Below, piece by piece: positions 33,345-42,938 of a stretch of 64,000 nt of DNA. The notes below the pieces were generated by a model. It ran no database searches. It was not told the origin of the DNA and saw nothing but the letters and a program-made list of their open reading frames with translations. The stretch lies in NCBI RefSeq assembly GCF_017357385.1, contig NZ_CP071632.1, forward strand, positions 3,801,501 to 3,865,500, in the 5' to 3' direction. The stretch is from Rhizobium sp. NZLR1 (lineage in GTDB: Bacteria > Pseudomonadota > Alphaproteobacteria > Rhizobiales > Rhizobiaceae). Made by a program: the position numbers and the translations under genes. How positions within the stretch are numbered: the first letter of the stretch is position 1; each line of letters starts with the position of its first letter.

Positions 33345-35180
33345 TCAGTTCGTGTTGAACTTGCGCACTTGCATGAAGTTCACCGCCGTGCCGCTGAAGC
33401 GGGCGGGGTCGACCGAAGCGGTCTTGACATTGAAGCCCTCGGCATAGACGGCGGTTGGTTGGGCACGCATCGTCTGGCTGACGAAACGCGGCGCCTTGAC
33501 CTGCTTGGAGGCCATTTCGAGGCGGGCATTGGTCAGCGCCCACTGCGAGATCATCTTTTCCGTCAGCTTCGGCTCGGTGCGCACTGCCGCGCGGCTGGCA
33601 TCGGCTGCGGCGGCTTCCTTGTGTGTCGGGCGGCCGCCCTTGGCAGGAAGTCCCTGAGCCACAGCGCTTTCGGTGGCCGGTTCGTCGAAGCCGTCACCAA
33701 AGCTTGCCGATTTGGACATCGGCGCCAAGGCGGCGAGTTCGAGCGGCGGCTTTGCGGCAGGCGCCTTTTGCGTCATCGCGGCGTTGATCGCCTGCTCTAC
33801 TGTGATTGGCGGCGCCTTCGACGCGATCTGACTTTCCGCACCCTCGTTTCGCTGCTGGTCGAGCGCATCGGCGACGGCGGGAGACAACGCGTCCTGATCG
33901 GCTTCGTCGGCCTCCGCTTCGGGATCGGCATCGGCCGCGGCAAGAAGGTTCTCGGCAACGGCAGGGCGTTCGACCGGCGTCGGAACCGGCAGCGCATTGG
34001 CGCCCGTCAGCGACGCAAGCTCGGCGTCGCCAGGCGCACGGCGCGGGCCGAGAAGCGAGGGGACCGGAATACTATAGGCGCTGAGATCGGCAAACTGCTG
34101 CGGTTGGGCCTGATCGGCAGGAAGGGCCGCTGCAAGAGCCTGTTGCGCCGCATTACCCGAAGACGGTGCGACGAGCGCGCTCGCCACGTCGCTGCCGGCC
34201 GGCTGGTTGCTGAATGCCGGGCGAACCTGCGGCACCGGCGCGTTCAGATCGGCGACCTCGGTCTGTTGCGGCTCGGCAGGGGCTGGCTCGGACTTCGGCG
34301 GCGTCGCCTTGGCGACGGCAACAGGGGTCGAATCGTCCGTATCGTCTTCCTGCTCATCCGCTCCGCCGCCGAACAGCGCTGCAAACAGCGTCTTGTGCTT
34401 CGGCGCCGATTCGGAGGCGCTGGCGATCTCGATCTGCGTGCCGCTGACGCGGCGCTTGTAGTCGACCATCGCCTGCTGGTAGCCCGGCAGCGGCTTGCCG
34501 TCAGCCGGAATATGAATGGTGTTGCCGTTCGGGAAAAGCCGGACAAGCTCGTCACGGCTCATGCGCGGCCAGGCGCGAACGCCGCCGACGTCCATATGCA
34601 CGAAGGGCGATCCCGATTTCGGATAGAAGCCGACGCCGCCGACCTGCATCTTCATGCCGATCCCGCGCAATGTCGCGAGTTTGACGTCCGGAATGAAGAA
34701 GTCCATCGCCTTGCCGAGCATATGCTGGCTCTTTTCGGCGACGCCTGAGTTGCGCGAGCGGCCGCGCAGCATCTCGTTGGTTCCCGGCGAACGGAAACCG
34801 CAGACGACGTTGATGTAGTCCCTCGAACCGCTCTGGCGATAGACGTCCCAGATCAGGTCGAACAGGCGCGGATCCATCTTCGTCGGCTGATTCTTGCGCC
34901 AGTCGCGCAGGAAGCGGTTCAGCTGCTCCAGACCCTTCGGGTCGAACTTGCCGTTGCGCTTGTAGGTGATGACGGCTTTTTCGCCGGTATGGATGAAATA
35001 GAGCTTGAGGCTGCGGGTGTCGCCCGCGGCCTGCGAAGGTGTACCAACGAATACCGGTGAGGAAACCGCGAGCGCAAGAAGGGCGGCCGCTGCCGTCCTT
35101 ATTGCCTTTCCGCAAATGTCGGCGCACAACAAACGCCAGCTCAAGCGCGAACGCTTGGAATTCCCATTCAGATTCGGCAA
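33345..35180 (-). CDS. DUF882 (YcbK-like, M15-type) exported protein with long disordered tail
   Basis: A 611-aa exported protein. A hydrophobic segment at residues about 27-50 acts as signal or anchor. The DUF882 domain (about 55-215) belongs to the M15 peptidase group of peptidoglycan-acting enzymes, with probable zinc ligands His153 and Asp160 in SQHMLGKAMDFF and His195 in SPFVHMDVGG. The next 350 residues are rich in Ala, Pro, Glu and Gln and lack visible domains, then a conserved-looking C-terminus with MRAQPTAVYAEGFNVKTA. Length is about three times the bare YcbK family. It follows the sigma-54 regulator gene on the same strand with a 178-bp gap. Probably a cell-wall enzyme, not proven. 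Confidence 0.88.
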   Translation of the reverse strand: MPNLNGNSKRSRLSWRLLCADICGKAIRTAAAALLALAVSSPVFVGTPSQAAGDTRSLKLYFIHTGEKAVITYKRNGKFDPKGLEQLNRFLRDWRKNQPTKMDPRLFDLIWDVYRQSGSRDYINVVCGFRSPGTNEMLRGRSRNSGVAEKSQHMLGKAMDFFIPDVKLATLRGIGMKMQVGGVGFYPKSGSPFVHMDVGGVRAWPRMSRDELVRLFPNGNTIHIPADGKPLPGYQQAMVDYKRRVSGTQIEIASASESAPKHKTLFAALFGGGADEQEDDTDDSTPVAVAKATPPKSEPAPAEPQQTEVADLNAPVPQVRPAFSNQPAGSDVASALVAPSSGNAAQQALAAALPADQAQPQQFADLSAYSIPVPSLLGPRRAPGDAELASLTGANALPVPTPVERPAVAENLLAAADADPEAEADEADQDALSPAVADALDQQRNEGAESQIASKAPPITVEQAINAAMTQKAPAAKPPLELAALAPMSKSASFGDGFDEPATESAVAQGLPAKGGRPTHKEAAAADASRAAVRTEPKLTEKMISQWALTNARLEMASKQVKAPRFVSQTMRAQPTAVYAEGFNVKTASVDPARFSGTAVNFMQVRKFNTN

Positions 35181-35358
35181 CTCGATCCCCGTCAGACAGA
35201 CAATGTCCCGTACTGTCTCAGATGACTGTCAAATGCGGTCACACGATGGCAAAAATGCCACACATGATCAACCTTTTCTTTACATAGTGAACGAGCCACT
35301 AACAAGTGGTTTATGACCAGTAACAAATCGTGGTTGCCTTAGTCTTAACAAAAAGCGC

Positions 35359-36903
35359 TTAAGCCGCATCTTTCTGGGGATTGTCGGGGTCTATACCGTA
35401 ATCCTTGAGCTTGCGATAAAGTGTGGACCGGCCAATGCCAAGTTTGCGCGCCACTTGACTCATCTGCCCGCGATAGAATTTGAGCGCGAATCGAATGAGC
35501 TCTTCCTCGACATCGGCAAGCCTGCGTACGTCGCCGGCGGGATTGACGCTGGCGATCGCGTTTTCGGAGGCTTCGGACAGACGGTGATGCACCGCTCCCG
35601 AGATCGACGCCCTGAAATCCTCACCATAGGTGTCGTCGGGATCGAGGCCGGTATTGTCGGCAACGAGCGCCAGGTGATCCACGACTTCGTATTCCGGAAG
35701 CTGGGCGGCGATCTGCGGGAAGTCCCCCTCGGTCAGCTCCGGCCCTTCGGCGAGAACGACCGCGCGGAAGATAGCGTTTTCGAGCTGGCGGATATTGCCT
35801 GGCCAGTCATAGGCGGTCAGCAACGCCAGCGTGCCCGAGTTCACCGTCATGCGGCGACCATTTTTCTGCTCGCTGGAGAAGCGCTCGGCAAAGACACGCA
35901 CCAGATTCGGAATATCCTCCTTGCGTTTGCGCAGCGCCGGAATGGTGATCGGGAAGACGTTGAGGCGATAGTAGAGATCCTCGCGGAAATGGCCGTTCTT
36001 GACCTCCTCGATCAGATCCTTGTTGGTCGCCGAGATCAGCCGGACATTGACCTTATGGGCGGTGCGCGCACCGACGGTCTCGATCTCTCCCTGCTGCACG
36101 GCGCGCAACAGCTTCACCTGCACATCGAGCGGCAGGTCGCCGATCTCGTCCAGGAAAATGGTGCCGCCGTCGGCTTCCATGAATTTGCCGATATGGCGCT
36201 CGGTCGCGCCGGTAAACGCACCCTTCTCATGGCCGAAGAGAATGCTCTCGACGAGATTATGCGGGATCGCCCCGCAATTGACCGTGACGAAGGGCTTGTT
36301 CGAGCGGTCGCCGCCGGATTGGATGGCACGCGCCACCAATTCCTTGCCGACGCCGGATTCGCCTTCGAGCACGACGGGAATATTGGACTGAGCCGCCCGC
36401 TGGGCGAGATCGATGACGCGGATCATCGCCGGGCTTGCCGATACGATGTCGTCGAAGCCGACCGAGCCTGAGCGCGACCGGCGGCCGGCCCGCGCCTTCA
36501 CCTCGCGCTGGTCGAGCTTCATCGCGTTCGAGATCGAGGTGGCGATGCGCTCGGGCGAGACCGGCTTGACGACGAAGTCGAAGGCACCGGCCCGCATCGC
36601 TTGCACCACCGTTTCGATACCGCCCTGCCCCGTCTGAACGATGACCGGGATCTGCGTGCCGAATTCGTGAAGCGCGTCGAGGAACTCGAGGCCGGTCATC
36701 TCCGGCATCATCAGATCGAGCACGATGACGCTGAAAAGGCCGCTGTCGCGTTTGACCATTTCCAGGCCGATGCGACCGTTTTCCGCCTGGTGCACGACAT
36801 GGCCGTGCCGCTCGATTGCATTCTTAAGCAGGCGGCGCTGCACGGGGTCGTCCTCGACCACGAGGATTTGCCCTGCTCCCTTGAGCTCATTGTAACCGGT
36901 CAT
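35359..36903 (-). CDS. Sigma-54-dependent response regulator (NtrC family)
   Basis: A 514-aa enhancer-binding protein. It has a receiver (residues about 12-125) with phospho-acceptor D63 and a full AAA+ domain: Walker A GESGVGKE (181-188), GAFTGA loop for sigma-54 (228-233), Walker B FLDEIGDLP, and a Fis-type helix-turn-helix at the C-terminus (VARKLGIGRSTLYRKLKDYG). The layout resembles TacA/FlbD-type alphaproteobacterial regulators; which one it is, and the cognate kinase, cannot be seen because no histidine kinase gene is adjacent. Divergent from the oligopeptidase gene, upstream of the DUF882 gene. Confidence 0.94.
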   Translation of the reverse strand: MTGYNELKGAGQILVVEDDPVQRRLLKNAIERHGHVVHQAENGRIGLEMVKRDSGLFSVIVLDLMMPEMTGLEFLDALHEFGTQIPVIVQTGQGGIETVVQAMRAGAFDFVVKPVSPERIATSISNAMKLDQREVKARAGRRSRSGSVGFDDIVSASPAMIRVIDLAQRAAQSNIPVVLEGESGVGKELVARAIQSGGDRSNKPFVTVNCGAIPHNLVESILFGHEKGAFTGATERHIGKFMEADGGTIFLDEIGDLPLDVQVKLLRAVQQGEIETVGARTAHKVNVRLISATNKDLIEEVKNGHFREDLYYRLNVFPITIPALRKRKEDIPNLVRVFAERFSSEQKNGRRMTVNSGTLALLTAYDWPGNIRQLENAIFRAVVLAEGPELTEGDFPQIAAQLPEYEVVDHLALVADNTGLDPDDTYGEDFRASISGAVHHRLSEASENAIASVNPAGDVRRLADVEEELIRFALKFYRGQMSQVARKLGIGRSTLYRKLKDYGIDPDNPQKDAA

Positions 36904-37110
36904 TGTCGCCTCACTTCATGCGAAACCATTGAGCGCACTCTGACAGGAAGGCTTGAACATCCAGTTTTGAGAAATAATTGCATTTTAACGATTGGAACGG
37001 GTCATTTTCGTGCCGAACCGATGCCTTTCTTGCGCCGAAAGGCCCTTGATGCCGGGCCTTCTCGCGCTTATTCAAGCAGACCTGTTATGAAAGTGGAGAG
37101 GAATTGCCCC

Positions 37111-38967
37111 ATGAAAATCAAGCTCCCGCACGCCAGCCTTCTTTTCTCGGCAGCAGCGCCAGCTGGGGCGACCGATCCGGCGCTCGGCGATCTGCCGGTC
37201 TGGAAGCTGCAGGATCTTTATCCCTCCGCCACCTCGACCGCCTTCGTCGCCGACATGGAAAAGGCCGGCAAGGCCGCGATCGCCTTTGAAGAAAAGTGGA
37301 AGGGCAAACTGGCCGCGGCGGCGACCAAGACCGGCACTGAGGGCATCGGCGCGGCGCTGAAGGAGTATGAGGCGCTGGACGACATCATCGGCCGCCTCGG
37401 CTCCTTTGCCGGCCTCACCTATTTCTCCGACACCACCAACCCGGCAAACGGCAAGCTCTATGGCGACGTGCAGACCAAGATCACCGAATTTTCCGGCCAT
37501 CTCCTGTTCTTCGCGCTGGAACTGAACCGCATCGACGACGCGGTGATCGACGCCTCCATGGCTAGAGATACCGCCGCCGGACACTATCGCCCCTGGCTGA
37601 TCGACCTTAGGAAGGACAAGCCCTACCAGCTCGACGACAGGCTGGAACAGCTCTTCCTCGAAAAATCGATGACATCGGCCGCTGCCTTCAACCGCCTCTT
37701 CGACGAAACCATGGCGGAACTTCGCTACGATATCGATGGCGAGAAAGTGCCGCTCGAAGTGGCGCTGAACAGGCTGCAGGAAAAGGACCCCGAAGCCCGC
37801 CGCAAGGCCGCCATGGCGCTCGGCGAAACATTCAAGGCGAATATCCGCACCTTCACGCTGATCACCAATACACTTGCCAAGGACAAGGAGATCGCCGACC
37901 GCTGGCGCGGCTTCGAGGACATTGCCGACAGCCGCCACTTGGCAAACCGCGTCGAGCGCGAGGTCGTCGATGCGTTGGCCGCCGCCGTCCGCGAAGCCTA
38001 TCCCCGCCTTTCGCACCGCTATTACAAGATGAAGGCGAAATGGCTCGGCATGGAGCAGATGAATTTCTGGGACCGCAACGCGCCGCTTCCGGAAACCTCC
38101 ACTGCCGTCATCTCCTGGCCCGAGGCGAAGGACACGGTACTTTCGGCCTACGGCAATTTCGCCCCCGAGATGGAGGCGATCGCCAGGCGGTTCTTCGACG
38201 AGCAGTGGATCGATGCCCCGGTCCGCCCCGGCAAGGCGCCCGGCGCCTTCGCCCATCCGACGGTTCCCTCGGCCCACCCCTATGTGCTGGTCAACTACAT
38301 GGGCAAGCCGCGCGACGTGATGACGCTTGCCCATGAACTCGGGCACGGCGTGCACCAGGTTCTGGCCGGCGCGCAAGGGGCGCTGATGTGCCAGACGCCG
38401 CTGACGCTTGCCGAAACCGCCTCGGTCTTCGGCGAGATGCTGACTTTCCGCGCGCTCCTGGAAAAAACCAGCGACATGCGCGAGCGCAAGGCGATGCTCG
38501 CCCAGAAGGTCGAGGACATGATCAACACGGTCGTGCGCCAGATCGCCTTTTACGAATTCGAGCGCAAGCTCCACACCGCCCGCAAATCAGGTGAACTTAC
38601 CGCCGACGACATCGGCGAACTTTGGCTCTCCGTCCAGTCGGAAAGCCTCGGGCCGGCGATCAACATTTCTGAAGGATACGAGACCTATTGGGCCTATATC
38701 CCTCATTTCATCCATTCGCCCTTCTATGTCTATGCCTATGCCTTCGGCGATTGCCTGGTGAATTCGCTCTATGCCGTCTACCAGAAAGCCGAAAAGGGCT
38801 TTCAGGAAAAGTATTTCGAACTGCTGAAGGCTGGCGGCACCAAGCACCACTCGGAACTTTTGAAGCCTTTCGGCCTCGACGCCACCGATCCGTCGTTCTG
38901 GAGCCAGGGCCTGTCGATGATCGAAGGGCTGATCGACGAATTGGAAGCTTTGGATAGAGCTGCCTGA
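37111..38967 (+). CDS. pepF: M3-family oligoendopeptidase F-like metallopeptidase
   Basis: A 618-aa zinc oligopeptidase. The active site is HELGH at residues 408-412 (AHELGHGVHQVL), with the third ligand Glu in PLTLAETASVFGEM. The N-terminal domain (about 30-330) is the helical lid typical of oligoendopeptidase F. I take the ATG at 37111 because GGAGAGGAA precedes it by seven bases; an in-frame ATG at 37087 is less well placed. Its first 20 residues are mildly hydrophobic (ASLLFSAAAPAGA) but are not a convincing signal peptide, and M3 peptidases are normally cytoplasmic. Confidence 0.94.
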   Translation: MKIKLPHASLLFSAAAPAGATDPALGDLPVWKLQDLYPSATSTAFVADMEKAGKAAIAFEEKWKGKLAAAATKTGTEGIGAALKEYEALDDIIGRLGSFAGLTYFSDTTNPANGKLYGDVQTKITEFSGHLLFFALELNRIDDAVIDASMARDTAAGHYRPWLIDLRKDKPYQLDDRLEQLFLEKSMTSAAAFNRLFDETMAELRYDIDGEKVPLEVALNRLQEKDPEARRKAAMALGETFKANIRTFTLITNTLAKDKEIADRWRGFEDIADSRHLANRVEREVVDALAAAVREAYPRLSHRYYKMKAKWLGMEQMNFWDRNAPLPETSTAVISWPEAKDTVLSAYGNFAPEMEAIARRFFDEQWIDAPVRPGKAPGAFAHPTVPSAHPYVLVNYMGKPRDVMTLAHELGHGVHQVLAGAQGALMCQTPLTLAETASVFGEMLTFRALLEKTSDMRERKAMLAQKVEDMINTVVRQIAFYEFERKLHTARKSGELTADDIGELWLSVQSESLGPAINISEGYETYWAYIPHFIHSPFYVYAYAFGDCLVNSLYAVYQKAEKGFQEKYFELLKAGGTKHHSELLKPFGLDATDPSFWSQGLSMIEGLIDELEALDRAA

Positions 38968-38986
38968 TCTGCCTCCCCACGGCCGA

Positions 38987-39010
38987 CCTCTTCCCGCAGG
39001 CGGGGAGAGG
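38987..39010. repeat. Short GC-rich palindrome CCTCTTCCCGC/GCGGGGAGAGG
   Basis: An 11-bp stem with one G-T pair and a two-base gap. It lies between pepF and pabB and resembles the small palindromes common in rhizobial intergenic DNA. There is no T-run. Confidence 0.5.
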
Positions 39011-39057
39011 CGCCGGCAGGCGGATAAGGGATCGTGCTCCAAGAAAAGACGCCGCTG

Positions 39058-40218
39058 ATGGCCGAAACCCAACCCTCTATTCTCTACCGCGACGACACAT
39101 CAGGACAGGTGATGCTTTTCGCCGAGCCGGCAGAGATCATTATTGCCAGGACGCGGGGCGAATTCTTTGCCGGCCTTGCCCGAATGGAAGAGGCCAAGGC
39201 CGAGGGCAAATGGCTCGCCGGGTACATGGCCTACGAGGCCGGATATCTCTTCGAAGAAAAACTCGCTCCCTTCGCCGGGGAAAACCGTGAAACGCCGCTA
39301 CTCTGTTTCGGCGTCTTCGACGCCCCGCAGCCGGACACACACCCGCTTGCCCAACCAAAACAGCGCCTCGAAAACGAGGAATTCCTGACGGCCCCCAAGG
39401 CTGCCTGGGATTTCCCTCTCTATAAAGAGCGCTTCGACCGCCTGCACCAGCACCTGCGGCTTGGCGACGCCTATCAGGCGAACCTCACCATGCCGGTCGA
39501 GGCCCGCTGGAACGGCGATCCCCGTGCTGCCTTCTGGTCGCTGATCGAACGCCAGCCGGTCAAATACGGCGCGCTGGTTGATCTCGGCGGTCCGGTTATC
39601 CTTTCGCGCTCGCCGGAACTGTTCTTCCGCATTGATGAAGAGGGCTGGATCGAGACCCATCCGATGAAGGGCACTGCGAAACGCGGCGCTACCGCGGCCG
39701 AAGATGCCGAAATCATCGAGGCCATGCGCCGCGATATCAAGACGCAGGCGGAAAACCGCATGATCGTCGATCTGCTACGCAACGATATTTCCCGCATCAC
39801 CGAGGTGGGCACGCTCGACGTCCCGAAGCTCTTCGACATCGAGACCTATCCGACCGTCCACCAGATGGTGAGCCATGTGCAGGCAAGGCTCCGTCCGGAT
39901 CTTTCGATCCGCGACGTCTTCTCCGCGCTCTTTCCCTGCGGCTCGATCACCGGCGCGCCGAAGATGCGGTCGATGGAAATTCTGCATGCGCTCGAAGACA
40001 CGCCCCGCGACGCCTATTGCGGCGCGATCGGCATGATTTCGCCGAGCGGCGCCATGCGCTTTTCCGTCGCCATCCGCACCATCACGCTTTTTGACGGCGG
40101 CAGAGCCGTCTTCAATGTCGGCGGCGGCATCGTCTTTGATTCCACAGCCGAGGCCGAATATGAGGAATGCCTGCTCAAGGCCCGCTTCGCCGTCGGCGAC
40201 CAATGGATTGCACGATGA
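39058..40218 (+). CDS. pabB: Aminodeoxychorismate synthase component I (PabB)
   Basis: A chorismate-utilising enzyme that makes 4-amino-4-deoxychorismate for folate, 386 aa from the ATG at 39058. The chorismate-binding C-terminal half shows LSRSPELFFRI, HPMKGTAKRGA, ENRMIVDLLRNDISRI, CGSITGAPKMRSMEILHALE and NVGGGIVFDSTAEAEYEE. The N-terminal domain is short, as in bacterial PabB rather than TrpE. A GTG at 39034 is an alternative start. No glutaminase (PabA) is adjacent, so ammonia must come from another gene. It overlaps pabC by 4 bp. Confidence 0.93.
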   Translation: MAETQPSILYRDDTSGQVMLFAEPAEIIIARTRGEFFAGLARMEEAKAEGKWLAGYMAYEAGYLFEEKLAPFAGENRETPLLCFGVFDAPQPDTHPLAQPKQRLENEEFLTAPKAAWDFPLYKERFDRLHQHLRLGDAYQANLTMPVEARWNGDPRAAFWSLIERQPVKYGALVDLGGPVILSRSPELFFRIDEEGWIETHPMKGTAKRGATAAEDAEIIEAMRRDIKTQAENRMIVDLLRNDISRITEVGTLDVPKLFDIETYPTVHQMVSHVQARLRPDLSIRDVFSALFPCGSITGAPKMRSMEILHALEDTPRDAYCGAIGMISPSGAMRFSVAIRTITLFDGGRAVFNVGGGIVFDSTAEAEYEECLLKARFAVGDQWIAR

Positions 40219-40844
40219 TCGATTTTTCGCTGGTCGAGACGCTGCGCTGGCAGCCTGGTGAGGGTTTTATCCGCCTGCGGCTGCATCTCGCCCGGCTTTC
40301 CCGCTCCGCCCGTCGCCTTGGCTTCCCGCAACCGATCGACGCCATGGCAAGGCTTGACGAAGCCGTTGCCGGTGCTGCCGGTCGGCTGCGTGTCCGCCTG
40401 ACTTTCGACGCCCAAGGCCACATCGAGGTGACAAGCGCCGCGTTCGTGCCGCTGGCGCCCGACACCACCTGGACCGTGCGCCTTGCCGAGACACGTCTGA
40501 ACTCCACCGACAGGCTGCTGCGCGTCAAAACCACCCGCCGCGCCGTCTACGAAAGCGCACGCGCCGAATACAGGCTCGACGAGGCCGACGAAGTCATTCT
40601 TTTGAACGAACGCGGCGAAGTCTGCGAGGGCACCATCACCTCGATCTTCCTGGACGACGGAACCGGCATGCTGCGCACCCCGCCGATCTCCTGCGGCCTG
40701 CTCGCCGGCGTGCTGCGCACGGAGCTGATCTGCGCCCGCAAGGCGCATGTCGGCCGCCTCACGCTTGCCGATCTCGATGCCGGCGCGCTTTATATCGGCA
40801 ACTCGCTGCGCGGCCTGATCCGCGCAAACCTCGTCAGGAACTGA
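40215..40844 (+). CDS. Aminotransferase class IV, probable 4-amino-4-deoxychorismate lyase (PabC)
   Basis: A 209-aa class IV PLP enzyme, predicted to release pyruvate from aminodeoxychorismate, giving p-aminobenzoate. It carries LVETLRWQPGEGFIRLRLHL, RLLRVKTTRRAVYESARAE with the PLP lysine in KTTRR, and NERGEVCEGTITSIF. The start overlaps the pabB stop by 4 bp, so the two are translationally coupled. It is short for the family (about 270), with a compact C-terminus. Class IV enzymes also include branched-chain aminotransferases; context favours PabC. Confidence 0.88.
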   Translation: MIDFSLVETLRWQPGEGFIRLRLHLARLSRSARRLGFPQPIDAMARLDEAVAGAAGRLRVRLTFDAQGHIEVTSAAFVPLAPDTTWTVRLAETRLNSTDRLLRVKTTRRAVYESARAEYRLDEADEVILLNERGEVCEGTITSIFLDDGTGMLRTPPISCGLLAGVLRTELICARKAHVGRLTLADLDAGALYIGNSLRGLIRANLVRN

Positions 40845-40846
40845 CC

Positions 40847-41131
40847 ATGTTCATTCTCTCCCTCACCTACATCAAATCCAATGACGAAGCCGACCGGCAT
40901 ATGGAGCCGCACTTGGCCTGGGTGAAGGAGGGTTATGCGAAGGGCTGGTTCCTCGCCTCCGGCCGCAAGGTGCCGCGCACCGGCGGCGCGATCCTGGCAG
41001 TCGGCGACTGCGCCACAATCGAGGCCTATGTCGCCGCCGATCCCTTTACAATCCATGGTGTTGCCGAATACGACATCACCGAGCTTGCGGTGACGACGAC
41101 GGCCGAAGGGCTGGAAATCCTGAAGCGCTGA
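40847..41131 (+). CDS. YciI-like protein
   Basis: A 94-aa protein of the YciI family: MFILSLTYIKSNDEADRHME with HLAWVKEGYAKGWFLASGRK and the DPFTIHGVAEYDI turn. The conserved His and Asp suggest a ferredoxin-like fold of possible catalytic or binding role, known in some members for chloro-compound degradation, but function here is unknown. It starts 2 bp after pabC and is likely part of the operon. Confidence 0.9.
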   Translation: MFILSLTYIKSNDEADRHMEPHLAWVKEGYAKGWFLASGRKVPRTGGAILAVGDCATIEAYVAADPFTIHGVAEYDITELAVTTTAEGLEILKR

Positions 41132-41314
41132 TTTTAGAGAGGCCGGTCGGATGATCCCGTCGTCCCTCGCCGACCCGATATTTGCCCTTTCCCCCTCAAC
41201 GCTCTTTATTGTGACGCCGTTTTATGGTTAGAGCCGGTCACTTCGCATCTCTGCGGCAATTTCAAAAGAATTCTTCGGGCTGAACGCCTTCGTCCCCTTC
41301 CATAGGAGAAAAGA

Positions 41315-42766
41315 ATGACGGAACAAAACTATCCGGTATATGCCGAAATCACCGGTCCGATCGTGATGATCGGCTTTGGCTCCATCGGCCGCGGCACCCT
41401 GCCCCTGATCGAGCGCCACTTCAAATTCGACAAGAGCCGGATGGTCGTCATCGACCCGCGCGAAGAGCCCTCCGACATGGAGATTCTGAAGAAGCACGGC
41501 GTTCGCCACATCAAGGAATATGTCACCAAGGAAAATTACAAGGAACTGCTGAAGCCGCTGCTGACCGAAGGCGAAGGCCAGGGTTTCTGCGTCAACCTCT
41601 CGGTCGACACCTCCTCGCTCGACATTATCAAGCTCTGCCGCAAGCATGACGTGCCCTATGTCGACACCGTCGTCGAACCCTGGCTCGGCTTCTATTTCGA
41701 CAAGGGCATGAGCAATGCCGACCGCACCAACTATGCGCTGCGCGAAACCATGCGCAAGGAAAAGGCAAAGAACCCGGGTGGCGCCACCGCCGTCTCCACC
41801 TGCGGCGCCAATCCGGGCATGGTCTCCTGGTTCGTCAAGCAGGCGCTTGTCAATCTCGCCAACGACACCGGCCTCAAATTCGAGGAACCGGACCAGCACG
41901 ATCGCGAAGGCTGGGCAAAGTTGATGAAGAAGCTCGGCGTCAAGGGCGTCCACATCGCCGAGCGCGACACCCAGCGCACCAAGCATCCGAAGCCGCTCAA
42001 CGTCTTCTGGAACACCTGGTCCGTCGAAGGCTTCATCTCCGAAGGCCTGCAGCCGGCCGAACTTGGCTGGGGCACGCATGAAGAGTGGATGCCGAAGAAC
42101 GCCAAGAAGCACAAGAAGGGCAACAAGGCGGCGATCTACCTGGAGCAGCCGGGCGCCAACACCCGCGTACGCACCTGGTGCCCGACGCCCGGCCCGCAAT
42201 ACGGCTTCCTCGTCACCCACAACGAGTCGATCTCGATCGCCGATTATTTCACCGTCCGTGACAAGGACGGCGAAGTGACCTTCCGCCCGACCTGCCACTA
42301 TGCCTACCACCCGGCCAACGACGCCGTGCTCTCGCTGCATGAGATGTTCGGCAATGGCGGTACGGCGCAGCCGGTCCACCACGTTCTCGACGAGGACGAA
42401 CTGGAGGACGGCATCGACGAACTCGGCGTCCTGCTCTACGGCCATGAGAAGAACGCCTACTGGTATGGCTCGCGCCTGTCGCTGGAAGAAACGCGCCGCA
42501 TCGCGCCCTATCAGAACGCCACTGGCCTGCAGGTGACCTCCGCTGTTCTCGCCGGCATGGTCTGGGCGCTGGAAAACCCGAATGCCGGCATCGTCGAGGC
42601 CGACGAGATCGACTACAAGCGCTGCCTCGAAGTACAGATGCCCTATCTCGGCCCGGTCGAGGGACACTACACCGACTGGACCCCGCTCGATGGCCGCCCA
42701 GGCCTCTTCCCGGAAGATATCGACACCAAGGATCCGTGGCAGTTCAAGAACATTCTCGTTCGCTGA
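41315..42766 (+). CDS. hss: Homospermidine synthase
   Basis: NAD-dependent enzyme that makes homospermidine from two putrescine molecules, the major polyamine of rhizobia. The 483-aa protein begins TEQNYPVYAEITGPIVMIGF, with the Rossmann GFGSIGRG motif, followed by STCGANPGMVSWFVKQAL and EPWLGFYFDKGMSNADRTNY. Length matches the family (about 480). It has its own intergenic region of 183 bp upstream and a strong terminator downstream, so it appears to be monocistronic. Confidence 0.96.
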   Translation: MTEQNYPVYAEITGPIVMIGFGSIGRGTLPLIERHFKFDKSRMVVIDPREEPSDMEILKKHGVRHIKEYVTKENYKELLKPLLTEGEGQGFCVNLSVDTSSLDIIKLCRKHDVPYVDTVVEPWLGFYFDKGMSNADRTNYALRETMRKEKAKNPGGATAVSTCGANPGMVSWFVKQALVNLANDTGLKFEEPDQHDREGWAKLMKKLGVKGVHIAERDTQRTKHPKPLNVFWNTWSVEGFISEGLQPAELGWGTHEEWMPKNAKKHKKGNKAAIYLEQPGANTRVRTWCPTPGPQYGFLVTHNESISIADYFTVRDKDGEVTFRPTCHYAYHPANDAVLSLHEMFGNGGTAQPVHHVLDEDELEDGIDELGVLLYGHEKNAYWYGSRLSLEETRRIAPYQNATGLQVTSAVLAGMVWALENPNAGIVEADEIDYKRCLEVQMPYLGPVEGHYTDWTPLDGRPGLFPEDIDTKDPWQFKNILVR

Positions 42767-42788
42767 GATCGCTCGCGCGACCCTGAAG

Positions 42789-42814
42789 ATGCCCGCCGCA
42801 AGGCGGGCATTTTT
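42789..42814 (+). terminator. hss terminator
   Basis: A perfect 9-bp stem ATGCCCGCC/GGCGGGCAT with loop GCAA, followed by TTTT, 23 bases after the hss stop. Confidence 0.92.
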
Positions 42815-42938
42815 GTAACGCCGGCTGTCTAAATGCCGCCCGGCGCGCCGCCAAGGCTTGCCTTCACGGCGGGCGCGCGCCATGTTTTGCCCGAACTTGG
42901 CGGGTGTTCCGCCGCGCCGATTCGCCGGGAGAAGCTTT

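Noticed and set aside
35247..35260. TGGCA-AAAA-TGCCA as a sigma-54 promoter before the DUF882 gene
   Set aside because: The GG and GC elements are three bases too close for a -24/-12 promoter.
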